Below, one piece after another: positions 1 to 5,512 of a DNA stretch of 7,495 nt. Positions within the stretch are counted from its first letter, which is position 1, and every line of letters starts with the position of its first letter. Source of the DNA: JACRJW01 sp964359095 (lineage in GTDB: Bacteria > Patescibacteriota > Patescibacteriia > UBA9934 > GWF2-40-263); the NCBI GenBank assembly GCA_964359095.1, contig CAYHRJ010000047.1:1-7495 (forward strand). Reading direction: 5' to 3'. Under the pieces are notes generated by a model. That model was not told the origin of the DNA and made no database searches. It saw only the letters and a list, made by a program, of their open reading frames with translations. The position numbers were made by a program, and so were the translations under genes.

Positions 1-112
1 CTTTCGAGCCTGTACAAGGTGAATCTCTACTCACATTTCACGTCTTTTTGTCGATATTGTCAAGGTCAACTTTCACTAATTTTTGTCAACCTCATCCTTT
101 TTGCTCTAAATA

Positions 113-152
113 CGGAGGCTAAGCCCCCGCGCCGCGGAGGCTAAGCCCCCGC
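113..152. repeat. Tandem pair of 18-bp GC-rich hairpin units
   Basis: CGGAGGCTAAGCCCCCGC occurs at 113-130 and identically at 135-152 (22-bp period, 4-bp spacer GCCG). Each unit is an imperfect palindrome: its outer GCGG and inner GGCT can pair with AGCC and CCGC. It is much more GC-rich than its surroundings, like a small REP-type element. The units are too short and too few for a CRISPR array. Confidence 0.8.
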
Positions 153-175
153 AGAATCGACAAAAATGAGAAAAA

Positions 176-193
176 GTGGGTAAGGTGGGGATA
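176..193 (+). repeat. Motif copy 1, GTGGGTAAGGTGGGGATA
   Basis: First of four near-identical 17-18 bp sequences in the window, all intergenic and in the plus orientation. It lies 51 bp upstream of the ATP-grasp start codon and 5 bp upstream of a TTGACA box. Its last nine bases, TGGGGATAG, are two mismatches from a DnaA box. Confidence 0.85.
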
Positions 194-198
194 GCTGG

Positions 199-227
199 TT
201 GACAAAACTTATGCGAGCTGTACCCGC
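199..227 (+). promoter_or_regulatory. Possible promoter for the ATP-grasp fragment
   Basis: There is a perfect TTGACA at 199-204. The -10 region 17 nt downstream (ACCCGC) is poor, as is TACCCG one base away. Only the -35 half is convincing. The distance to the start codon at 244 would suit a promoter. Confidence 0.25.
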
Positions 228-243
228 CGAATGCGGAGGACAT

Positions 244-894
244 ATGAGGAAAATTCTGATCCTTACAAATAAAGAAGACATTCACGCCGATCTGGTGCTT
301 CGGGAACTTAAGCGGCGAGGCCGGGCTGTAATTCGACTTCATCCGGATGAATTTCCGAACCGCATCACGATGACCTACAAGAACGGTGTCGTTCAAGTGG
401 TCATTCCAGACTCGAAAATTTCCTTTAGCACGGACGAGGTTGGATCGGTTTGGTATCGGAGACCGCGACCTCCTGCAATCGATCCAAACATCGCTAACCA
501 AGCCGCGCGCAACTTCGCGGCCACAGAATCCTCGCACTTCGTGGAAAACGTCTATGGCTGTCTCGAACATGCGAAATGGGTCAATCCTTACTACGCTGGG
601 CGCAGGGCGAGGAATAAGCTGCTGCAGATGGAGGTCGGCAAGAGGCATGGTCTCATTTTCCCGAGAACGATTGTATCTAACGATCCAGAAGAAATGCGCG
701 CCTTTTTCGAATCCTGTGCCGGTGAAGTCGTCTACAAGAGTGTTCGCGTTGGCCTTCTTCATGACACGGACGGTTCGTCTCGTCTGATCTTCACAACGAG
801 ATTGACGCTCGAGGATATTGCACTCCTGAGAGGTCTCAGGAGTGCAATATGTATCTGGCCTTACGCAGTCACCCTTTTGTATGCAGATGAATAG
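244..894 (+). pseudogene. Truncated graspetide-type (MvdD/TgnB-like) ATP-grasp ligase
   Basis: Full-length relatives are ATP-dependent carboxylate-amine ligases that form ester or amide crosslinks between side chains of a ribosomal peptide (graspetides). The ATG at 244 is chosen because GGAGG (235-239) precedes it. It gives 216 residues, against roughly 300-340 in the family. Visible family features are the N-terminal pre-ATP-grasp fold (ILILTNKEDIHAD, residues 4-16), VWYRRP (69-74), WVNP (112-115), NKLLQM (124-129) and VVYKS with the likely ATP-binding Lys165. The frame then reads TTRLTLEDIALL and CIWPYAV and stops at TAG, just before the expected conserved ELR segment and the C-terminal metal- and ATP-binding residues. 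It therefore looks like a dead remnant, although a shortened functional protein is not excluded. No precursor peptide is evident next to it. The family call is by recognition, not by search. Confidence 0.7.
815..850. repeat. Perfect 16-bp inverted repeat inside the ATP-grasp remnant
   Basis: ATATTGCACTCCTGAG (815-830), loop AGGT, then CTCAGGAGTGCAATAT (835-850). All 16 pairs match. No T-tract follows, so it is not a standard terminator. It encodes residues around DIALLRGLRSAIC, about 45 bp before the premature stop. Confidence 0.9.
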
Positions 895-919
895 AAATCA
901 GTTATTTCCGCCAAACCTC

Positions 920-937
920 GTGGGTAAGGTGTGGATA
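920..937 (+). repeat. Motif copy 2, GTGGGTAAGGTGTGGATA
   Basis: It differs from copy 1 by one base (T for G at 932). It lies between the ATP-grasp remnant and the ABC remnant, upstream of cysS. TGTGGATAG (930-938, with T930 shared) is one mismatch from the DnaA box TGTGGATAA. Confidence 0.85.
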
Positions 938-938
938 G

Positions 939-1076
939 ATGCACTTTGAAGTGTTACTGTGGAGGCAAGTCGTTCTGCGTCTTTCTGGAGGCGAGCAACA
1001 GCGTATGGCGATTGGTCGGACGCTGGTTCACAGCCCGAAGATTTTGATCGCCGATGAGGAGATTTTTAGAGTGTGA
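939..1076 (+). pseudogene. Fragment of an ABC-transporter ATPase
   Basis: This 45-codon frame reads MHFEVLLWRQVVLR and then LSGGEQQRMAIGRTL followed by VHSPKILIADE, ending EIFRV-stop. LSGGEQQR is the ABC signature, and ILIADE is the Walker B strand with its catalytic Glu. The spacing between them matches LolD/MacB-type ATPases. The Walker A half and everything after Walker B (the usual PTGNLD and H-loop) are missing, so this is a short remnant. Its TGA stop overlaps the GTG of cysS (GTGA, 1073-1076), and its Asp-Glu-Glu codons supply the GAGGAG (1056-1061) that probably serves as the cysS ribosome binding site. Whether it is translated is unknown. Confidence 0.75.
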
Positions 1077-2533
1077 TTTTGGATCAACCTATGCTTGTGC
1101 ATGTTTACAATACTCTGACGAGACGAGTGGAACCCATCGAAAAACCAGAGGATAGAGAGTTAACAATTTACAGTTGTGGTCCAACCGTCTACAACTATGT
1201 CCACCTTGGGAATCTTCGGGCATATGTTTTTTTGGATTTCTTCAAAAAATATCTTACGTATCGTGGATACAAAATCAACCATGTCATGAATATCACGGAC
1301 GTAGATGATAAAACGATCAAAGGGTCGATCCAAAAAGGAGAATCATTACAGACGTATACCGATACATATACAAAATTTTTTCTGGAAGATCTTGATGCGC
1401 TCGGGATTGAACGACCGACAGTGATGCCACGCGCATCGAAGCACGTACAGACCATGGTTCAGCTTATCAAAACGTTGCTCGATAATGGACATGCCTATCG
1501 GTCAGGCGACTCCATTTATTTCGATATCTCCAAGTCAAAAAATTATGGGGATCTGGCGCTTCTGGATCGTGTGCAGTTAAAACAGAATGCCGACCAGCGC
1601 CTTATCAGTAGAGATGAATACGAAAAAACAGAAGTGAACGACTTCGTCCTTTGGAAAGGCTGGAAGGAAGAGGATGGAGATGTGTATTGGGACACGGAAA
1701 TAGGGAAAGGACGTCCGGGATGGCACATTGAGTGTTCTGCCATGTCCATGGAATATCTCGGCCATACGATCGACATCCACATGGGCGGTGTTGATCTCAT
1801 TTTTCCGCATCACACGAATGAAATCGCGCAATCGGAAGCTGTGACGGGTGAACCGTTTGTAAAAATCTGGTTGCACAATGAACATCTGTTGGTTGGCGGG
1901 AAGAAAATGAGCAAGTCGTTAAACAACTTCTATACCTTGAGAGAGGTCACGGCGAAGGGGTACCACCCTCTCGCCCTGCGGCTTGCCTTGCTAAAAACGC
2001 ATTACCAGCACGTGCTCGATTTTGAATTCACGAGGCTCGACGAAGCGAGCACCATCATTAATAAGATGGTTTGGTTCATGTTGGATCTCTCACTCGCTCA
2101 GGGCACGAAAATTGTGCCCAATATCTCGGACATTATCTCGGAAAGCAAAGAATCAATGACCAAGGCTATGGATAACAATCTCAACGTCAGTGGATTGTTC
2201 GAGTCCTTGTCGGATTTTACGATGCGCATTCAAAAGGAGATAAAAAACATTACAGCCGAACAGGCGAAAGAAATATTGGGACATATCCTGGAAGTAGATT
2301 CTTTCATTGGTGTTTTTCAAAAGGCATTCAAGCTACACGAACGGAAGGCCACTGAAGTTTTGGCGCAACCGGACACGAGCGCCCTCATTGAAGATCGCCA
2401 AAGAGCCCGAATGGAGGAGGATTACGGCAGATCGGATCAGCTACGTGATGCCTTAGCCCAGAAGGGACTTATGATTAAAGATATGTCAGATATGACCTAT
2501 ATGGTCTACTATCTGAATTTCATGAAAGATTGA
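1073..2533 (+). CDS. cysS: Cysteinyl-tRNA synthetase
   Basis: Charges tRNA-Cys with cysteine using ATP in the cytoplasm; class I aminoacyl-tRNA synthetase, normally a monomer with one Zn ion. At 486 residues it is about the usual length (E. coli about 461). Visible features are the HIGH-type HLGN (44-47), ITDVDD (74-79), the probable zinc ligands Cys35, Cys221, His246 and Glu250, GWHIECSAMS (217-226), HHTNE (246-250) and KMSKS (278-282). A C-terminal helical anticodon-binding part ends with the usual RARMEEDYGRSDQLRD segment. I chose GTG 1073 because GAGGAG (1056-1061) lies upstream; ATG 1091 (MLVHVYN) matches the family start better but lacks an SD. TGA ends the gene at the expected length, so UGA acts as a stop here. 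Codons look more AT-rich than in the next gene. Confidence 0.97.
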   Translation: MILDQPMLVHVYNTLTRRVEPIEKPEDRELTIYSCGPTVYNYVHLGNLRAYVFLDFFKKYLTYRGYKINHVMNITDVDDKTIKGSIQKGESLQTYTDTYTKFFLEDLDALGIERPTVMPRASKHVQTMVQLIKTLLDNGHAYRSGDSIYFDISKSKNYGDLALLDRVQLKQNADQRLISRDEYEKTEVNDFVLWKGWKEEDGDVYWDTEIGKGRPGWHIECSAMSMEYLGHTIDIHMGGVDLIFPHHTNEIAQSEAVTGEPFVKIWLHNEHLLVGGKKMSKSLNNFYTLREVTAKGYHPLALRLALLKTHYQHVLDFEFTRLDEASTIINKMVWFMLDLSLAQGTKIVPNISDIISESKESMTKAMDNNLNVSGLFESLSDFTMRIQKEIKNITAEQAKEILGHILEVDSFIGVFQKAFKLHERKATEVLAQPDTSALIEDRQRARMEEDYGRSDQLRDALAQKGLMIKDMSDMTYMVYYLNFMKD

Positions 2534-2596
2534 CGTAAAATCTCTTCTCGACTAACCTCAGTCTAGAACCTTCACAACGAGAAAGGGAGCTGAGAC

Positions 2597-3769
2597 ATGC
2601 ATAAAATCGATCGTTTGCATCTCAATATCACAAACGCGTGCAATCTGAAGTGCGCGTACTGCTTCGTCACACAACGACGTAGCGGCAATGCGCCGGACTT
2701 TCTCCGCATCGACACGATCAAGCGAATCATCGGATCCGCCCGCCACGTTGGCGTTCGACGTTTCTCGATTTCGGGTGGCGAGCCGCTCACACATCCGCAT
2801 TTTCGACAGATCATCGAAGCGTGTGGGTCGGACGCGCGGGTCACGCTGTTCACGAACTTGGTTAAGTATGACACCCAGATGTTCGATGATCTTCTTCGAC
2901 AAGGGAGAATCAAACACCTGATCGTCTCCCTGGATGGATTGGATACCCACGCAAGGCTCCGGCCTCCGAGCCATGCCGAGTCCATCATCGCCGCGATCCA
3001 GAGGTGTATGGAAATTGCCCCTCAACTCAAGGTGACGATCAATACGGTATTGACGACCTTGAATCTGGCGGAGCTCGACGCGCTTGCCGACCGCCTCGCT
3101 CAGCTTGGAGTCAACACCTGGAGACTCGACCTGCCGATGAAGTCATTGTCGTCAGAGCTGTATCCGACATTCGAGGAAGTTGCTCGGGCGACGGCACGAC
3201 TCATCACGAAACGGTATACGAACGCGTCATTCGCGAAAATCGAGTTGCTTGCGTTCCGAGCTTACAAGAGTCCGCTCGAGGAGATTTCGCTCGAGGACGC
3301 GATCAACGCATCGGACGGGGATTCCCATCCATGTGCGTACAACGATGGTCAGATTACGATCAACGCCGACGGGAGGGCAACTCTCTGCACGCCGCTGACC
3401 ATCAACATGTGTGACGTGGCTGAAATGGATTTTTCCGAAATTGCGGACAGCGTTTCGAAGCATCCGTTCTTTCGCATCAAGCAATCGGATGTTGACCACT
3501 GCACGAAGTGTCGCTACTACGGACTCTGTGCCGGTGGTTGCAGGGCGGATGCCCTCGAATGGACGGGGAGTTACATCAACCCTGATCCAGTAGCCTGTTC
3601 ACTCATGCCTGCTGTTGAGAAGCACGTTCTTCCTGCGCTGTCGGACAAACTGCGCCGCGTCTACTCGGCTCTCATCAATTCCACGGGTGAGCAACCAAAA
3701 TACTCGTTCGTTTCCCAAAAGGAAATGATTCAAGTCCACCCTAACCAAAAAGGAGGTAAGCCATGCTGA
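2597..3769 (+). CDS. Radical SAM/SPASM-domain enzyme, candidate peptide-modifying maturase
   Basis: Radical SAM enzymes split S-adenosylmethionine with a [4Fe-4S] cluster. SPASM members carry two more clusters and many modify ribosomal peptides (PqqE, anSME, sactisynthase types). At 390 residues, the cluster motif is Cys15-x3-Cys19-x2-Cys22 (CNLKCAYC), followed by GGEPL (60-64) and SLDG (111-114). The SPASM domain is complete: Cys246, Gly259-x4-Cys264, Cys302-x2-Cys305-x5-Cys311-x3-Cys315 and Cys334. ATG 2597 has GGGAG (2585-2589) at a good distance. It starts 63 bp after cysS and could be cotranscribed or separate. No B12-binding or RRE-like extension is obvious. Its stop overlaps the start of an 11-codon ORF, the only nearby peptide candidate. 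It looks more GC-rich than cysS, which hints at transfer. The substrate is unknown. Confidence 0.92.
   Translation: MHKIDRLHLNITNACNLKCAYCFVTQRRSGNAPDFLRIDTIKRIIGSARHVGVRRFSISGGEPLTHPHFRQIIEACGSDARVTLFTNLVKYDTQMFDDLLRQGRIKHLIVSLDGLDTHARLRPPSHAESIIAAIQRCMEIAPQLKVTINTVLTTLNLAELDALADRLAQLGVNTWRLDLPMKSLSSELYPTFEEVARATARLITKRYTNASFAKIELLAFRAYKSPLEEISLEDAINASDGDSHPCAYNDGQITINADGRATLCTPLTINMCDVAEMDFSEIADSVSKHPFFRIKQSDVDHCTKCRYYGLCAGGCRADALEWTGSYINPDPVACSLMPAVEKHVLPALSDKLRRVYSALINSTGEQPKYSFVSQKEMIQVHPNQKGGKPC
3751..3756 (+). promoter_or_regulatory. Strong ribosome binding site for the 11-codon ORF
   Basis: AGGAGG lies 6 nt before ATG 3763, inside the last codons of the radical SAM gene. It is a perfect SD core at ideal spacing and better than the radical SAM gene's own site. 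It is the main reason to regard the micro-ORF as translated. Against this, the same bases encode Lys-Gly-Gly-Lys in the enzyme's tail. Confidence 0.65.
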
Positions 3770-3798
3770 AAGGCCACTGTTGCGATCCGGGCGGGTAA
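3763..3798 (+). CDS. 11-residue micro-ORF, candidate radical SAM peptide substrate
   Basis: The sequence is MLKGHCCDPGG followed by TAA. ATG overlaps the radical SAM stop (ATGCTGA, 3763-3769), a classic translational coupling layout, with AGGAGG 6 nt upstream. The peptide has His5, a vicinal Cys6-Cys7 pair, Asp8-Pro9 and a Gly-Gly end: potential thioether, oxidation or metal-binding residues in a very small space. A strong terminator follows 48 nt later and no plus-strand gene lies between, so this would be the last cistron. Known radical SAM precursor peptides such as PqqA are short but longer than this; I know no family with this sequence. Alternatives are a chance ORF after a chance SD, or an SD whose role is in mRNA stability. 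The ORF and RBS are seen directly; the role is inference. Confidence 0.5.
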   Translation: MLKGHCCDPGG

Positions 3799-3846
3799 CC
3801 AACCCCATCGAACGACGCAACTCTCGGAGAGCTACTCTCCCAGAAC

Positions 3847-3882
3847 AACGCCATGATCGACTCTTCAGATCATGGCGTTTTT
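3847..3882 (+). terminator. Rho-independent terminator after the radical SAM/micro-ORF unit
   Basis: AACGCCATGATC (3847-3858) pairs with GATCATGGCGTT (3868-3879), a 12-bp stem with a 9-nt loop, and runs into a T-tract (3878-3882). On the minus strand the flank is GTTGTTCT, so it may also weakly terminate the convergent DUF6624-like gene, whose stop codon sits just beyond it. Confidence 0.93.
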
Positions 3883-3884
3883 AT

Positions 3885-4406
3885 TCACGCAGCGCGTTTT
3901 GGGACACATGCATCGTATCGCTCACGAAGACGTTTTTCATAATCCTCAAAAGGCTCCATGCCGAGCGTTGCGCGGCGGTCGGCAAGACCTTCTAGGTCTT
4001 CAATCGGTCGTGGTTGAAATGTTTTGGTATCGTTATCGAGAAAAAACTGTGTCCCATACAGCTGCGGTCGCCCCTCGCTGACGCGTATCCGATCCTCAAG
4101 GTAGCCTATTTCCCGTGGCTGGATTTCTTCTTTAGGTTCTCTTAGCAAAAGGGCAAGGCATTGTTTTTGGAAGGCTACATGATGGTCAGCATGTTGAACC
4201 AGTAGCCAGGCCATATGTGCTGCCTCCTGTCCGACCTTCACGATGTTCGGCCAGCCGATTTTCGCAACGATCACCTTCATACGTTTCGTATTGTGCCAGT
4301 CAACGCTAATATCCCATTTGTTCGGGTTATGAGCAGCTGTCTCGCGCATCTCCTGGTCAACGCGAGCCATCTCAATAATTTCTTTTGCGATATCAGGATA
4401 TTTCAT
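3885..4406 (-). CDS. DUF6624-like protein of unknown function
   Basis: The 173-residue product resembles DUF6624 proteins. The recognisable core is WPNIVKVGQEAAHMAWLLVQ and HADHHVAFQ (about residues 52-80), then IGYLEDRIRVSEGRPQLYG and TQF (about 99-120). The family has no established biochemical role; many members are small bacterial orphan proteins. No signal peptide or membrane segment is visible, and the first 40 residues are charged and helical. ATG 4406 is used because the reading begins well there, although no clear SD precedes it. It is convergent with the radical SAM unit, sharing the terminator zone, and divergent from the gene at 4584 across an intergenic region that carries motif copy 3. 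The family call is by recognition of the conserved segments. Confidence 0.8.
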   Translation of the reverse strand: MKYPDIAKEIIEMARVDQEMRETAAHNPNKWDISVDWHNTKRMKVIVAKIGWPNIVKVGQEAAHMAWLLVQHADHHVAFQKQCLALLLREPKEEIQPREIGYLEDRIRVSEGRPQLYGTQFFLDNDTKTFQPRPIEDLEGLADRRATLGMEPFEDYEKRLRERYDACVPKRAA

Positions 4407-4451
4407 AGCGATTTTTCATTTAACCGACAGTCGTCTCGTTTAACAGAAATC

Positions 4452-4468
4452 GTGGGTAAGGTGTGGAT
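4452..4468 (+). repeat. Motif copy 3, GTGGGTAAGGTGTGGAT
   Basis: Identical to copy 2 over 17 bases, then C instead of A. It lies between two divergent genes, 52 bp upstream of the TTGACA of the plus-strand promoter. Confidence 0.85.
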
Positions 4469-4487
4469 CGTTCCGCCTTTCGGAGCT

Positions 4488-4515
4488 TAGCACCGAATTT
4501 TTCGGTCTTGTGCTA
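4488..4515. promoter_or_regulatory. Nested dyad upstream of the -35 box, possible operator
   Basis: TAGCAC (4488-4493) is inverted as GTGCTA (4510-4515). Inside, ACCGAA (4492-4497) pairs with TTCGGT (4501-4506) around TTT. The dyad ends 5 bp before the TTGACA box, a position suited to a regulator site. No nearby regulator gene is seen. Confidence 0.45.
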
Positions 4516-4519
4516 TCTG

Positions 4520-4550
4520 TTGACAAAAACGCGAAAATATGGTTTATTAT
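4520..4550 (+). promoter_or_regulatory. Sigma70-type promoter of the HExxH protein gene
   Basis: A perfect TTGACA (4520-4525) is followed by TTTATT (4543-4548, 17-nt spacer) or TATTAT (4545-4550, 19-nt spacer). The spacing is plausible and the start codon at 4584 lies about 35 bp further on. Confidence 0.65.
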
Positions 4551-4583
4551 GTCGTCGCAATCTCGCGACACAGGAGGAATACC

Positions 4584-5159
4584 ATGAGCATTTCGTCTTT
4601 CGCTTCGCTCGATAGTAAGCTGGAGCGTCTGGTCGCCAACCACCCGATGGTGTCAGTACAAGAAGGATTCTGCGACAGGATTCGGCATGGAGACATCCGC
4701 CTCCAGTACAAGGCGCGTCACGGCTGCACAGCCATTTTTTCAGTCACCATGGTTGACGGCAGCCCCATGCGGGTTCTGACGATCGACCCGAGTGCCTTCG
4801 CAAGCGCACTCAAGTCGGACGCCTGGTGGACCCTGGTCATCTTTCACGAGTCCGTGCATGAGTGTCAGTACCGCAAGGGTGAACGCGATCCGCAGACCTT
4901 CGATCCGACGTATCGACCGCGGGATCGGACCGAATGGGCGCATTTTGCCGAAGAAAAATGGTACGCCGAGCGTGAGGCGTACCAGAAGGAGTGTTGGCTC
5001 GCACAGCGTATGGGTGCGCAGCACGAACTTGGTGGTCTGTGTGAGCTTGCAGGAACCCATCGGTTCGACCGCCAGCTCGCTCGCTTGCTGGCAGCCAACG
5101 AGACGAATCCCATCGTCCGTCGAACGTTCTCCCGCCTGGCGACATCAACGCAAGCCTAG
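4584..5159 (+). CDS. Small HExxH putative zinc metalloprotein
   Basis: I do not recognise a named family. The start at 4584 is fixed by AGGAGG (4572-4577), 6 nt upstream; an in-frame ATG at 4539 lies within the promoter and is rejected. The 191-residue product carries HESVH (88-92), preceded by the hydrophobic stretch WWTLVIF (81-87), as in the active-site helix of zinc metallopeptidases. WYAEREAYQKE (126-136) follows about 35-40 residues later, and its Glu129 or Glu131 could be the third zinc ligand, as in gluzincins. No signal peptide or transmembrane segment is visible, so it is probably cytoplasmic. The N-terminal 70 residues look like a small beta-rich part (IRLQYKA, AIFSVTM, VLTIDP). 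It stands alone: own promoter, possible operator and own terminator. Peptidase activity is inferred only from the motif. Confidence 0.8.
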   Translation: MSISSFASLDSKLERLVANHPMVSVQEGFCDRIRHGDIRLQYKARHGCTAIFSVTMVDGSPMRVLTIDPSAFASALKSDAWWTLVIFHESVHECQYRKGERDPQTFDPTYRPRDRTEWAHFAEEKWYAEREAYQKECWLAQRMGAQHELGGLCELAGTHRFDRQLARLLAANETNPIVRRTFSRLATSTQA

Positions 5160-5377
5160 TCGTCATCCGAAGGATTTACTCCTTCGGTTTTTCGTTCTCC
5201 AGGCACAGGGCGTTCATGCAGGAACAGGGGGTTCGTGAACGGGACATCGATCTCGATGCGATGTCCGAAGCGGCCTTTGCGCTTCGCCAGTTTTTTTTCT
5301 GATCGTTCGAGCTCCTCAGGAGTGAGGGGCGCGTAGATCTCCAGATCTTCGTTTGCCGTCGGTTGTTTGCGGTGCAT
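5156..5377 (-). CDS. Hypothetical 73-residue charged protein
   Basis: I do not recognise this protein. ATG 5377 is chosen over an in-frame GTG at 5395 because AGAGG (5383-5387) lies 5 nt before it. The product is hydrophilic, with PLTPEELERSEKKLAKRKG (about residues 18-36) probably helical, then GHRIEIDVPFTNPLFLHERP and an acidic SDDD end. There is no signal peptide, membrane segment or cysteine. Its stop TAG and the stop of the plus-strand metalloprotein share bases in the palindrome CTAG (5156-5159), so the two genes converge with a 4-bp overlap. The terminator of the opposite gene lies inside its 3' coding end. The good SD and sensible composition support a real gene; no function can be offered. 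Confidence 0.6.
   Translation of the reverse strand: MHRKQPTANEDLEIYAPLTPEELERSEKKLAKRKGRFGHRIEIDVPFTNPLFLHERPVPGERKTEGVNPSDDD
5167..5192 (+). terminator. Rho-independent terminator of the HExxH gene
   Basis: CCGAAGGA (5167-5174) and TCCTTCGG (5180-5187) form an 8-bp perfect stem with loop TTTAC, followed by TTTTT (5188-5192). It begins 8 bp after the stop codon and lies within the coding end of the convergent gene. Confidence 0.9.
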
Positions 5378-5401
5378 GCTTACCTCTTTATTCACATCTC
5401 C

Positions 5402-5430
5402 ATCACATCATCTTTTTTATTGATCGTCAA
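5402..5430 (-). promoter_or_regulatory. Weak candidate promoter for the 73-residue gene
   Basis: Read on the minus strand, TTGACG (5425-5430) is followed after 17 nt by TGTGAT (5402-5407). The -35 matches 5 of 6 and the -10 matches 4 of 6. The position, about 25 bp upstream of the start codon, is suitable but close. Confidence 0.3.
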
Positions 5431-5438
5431 CCCATCTG

Positions 5439-5447
5439 TGTGGATAA
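5439..5447 (+). promoter_or_regulatory. Single consensus DnaA-box-like sequence
   Basis: TGTGGATAA is a perfect DnaA-box nonamer. It is alone, without clustered boxes or an AT-rich unwinding region, so no origin is claimed. It shares GTGTGGATA with motif copy 2. Confidence 0.3.
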
Positions 5448-5471
5448 TGTGCCGTTGACTTCAGCAATCCC

Positions 5472-5502
5472 AGTCTTTTCCAATCCTAGAATGAGCCCAA
5501 AT
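5472..5502 (+). repeat. Left terminal inverted repeat of the defective IS
   Basis: The outer block AGTCTTTTCCAAT (5472-5484) and inner block CCCAAAT (5496-5502) are inverted relative to 6458-6488, with the same 11-bp spacing. Only one copy is present at this end. Confidence 0.7.
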
Positions 5503-5512
5503 GATGGGCACA

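Larger units (their letters stand above)
1..198. other. Intergenic region with TGTCAA blocks, tandem GC-rich repeats and motif copy 1
   Basis: I see no convincing gene here. TGTCAA occurs at 58-63 and 84-89 and reads TTGACA on the minus strand. The 58-63 copy lies 17 nt from TGAAAT (35-40 on the plus strand, reverse complement), giving a weak possible promoter firing leftwards out of the window. The order of blocks GTCTTT, GTCAAGG, TTTCACT and TTTTGTCAA, followed by the 18-bp motif, partly reappears near 7372-7448, so this may be a reused regulatory module. A long minus-strand reading frame crosses this region but shows no family resemblance. Confidence 0.5.

Noticed and set aside
113..152. 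CRISPR array
   Set aside because: There are only two 18-bp units with a 4-bp spacer and no cas genes.
176..193. The repeated motif as a definite MraZ box
   Set aside because: MraZ sites are TGGGN repeats with a 10-bp period; here the GTGGG units are 9 bp apart and the second varies. No dcw genes are nearby. It is kept only as one idea.
106..762. Long minus-strand ORF of 218 codons
   Set aside because: It is antisense to the ATP-grasp remnant, which shows clear family motifs and a good SD. The minus-strand translation shows no family features and crosses the GC-rich repeats.
1073..2533. Reassigned UGA codon, as in some Patescibacteria
   Set aside because: cysS, the radical SAM gene and the DUF6624-like gene all end at TGA at their expected lengths, and none has an internal TGA.
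1073..2533. cysS as a specialised ligase such as MshC or a peptide-extending enzyme
   Set aside because: The gene is full length with zinc ligands, KMSKS and the tRNA-binding C-terminal part, so an ordinary cysteinyl-tRNA synthetase is the simplest reading.
3763..3886. Micro-ORF as an attenuator leader peptide
   Set aside because: No plus-strand gene follows the terminator until 4584, which has its own promoter, so there is nothing obvious to attenuate.
5439..5447. Replication origin
   Set aside because: A single DnaA-box match without a cluster, AT-rich unwinding region or dnaA/dnaN neighbours is not enough.
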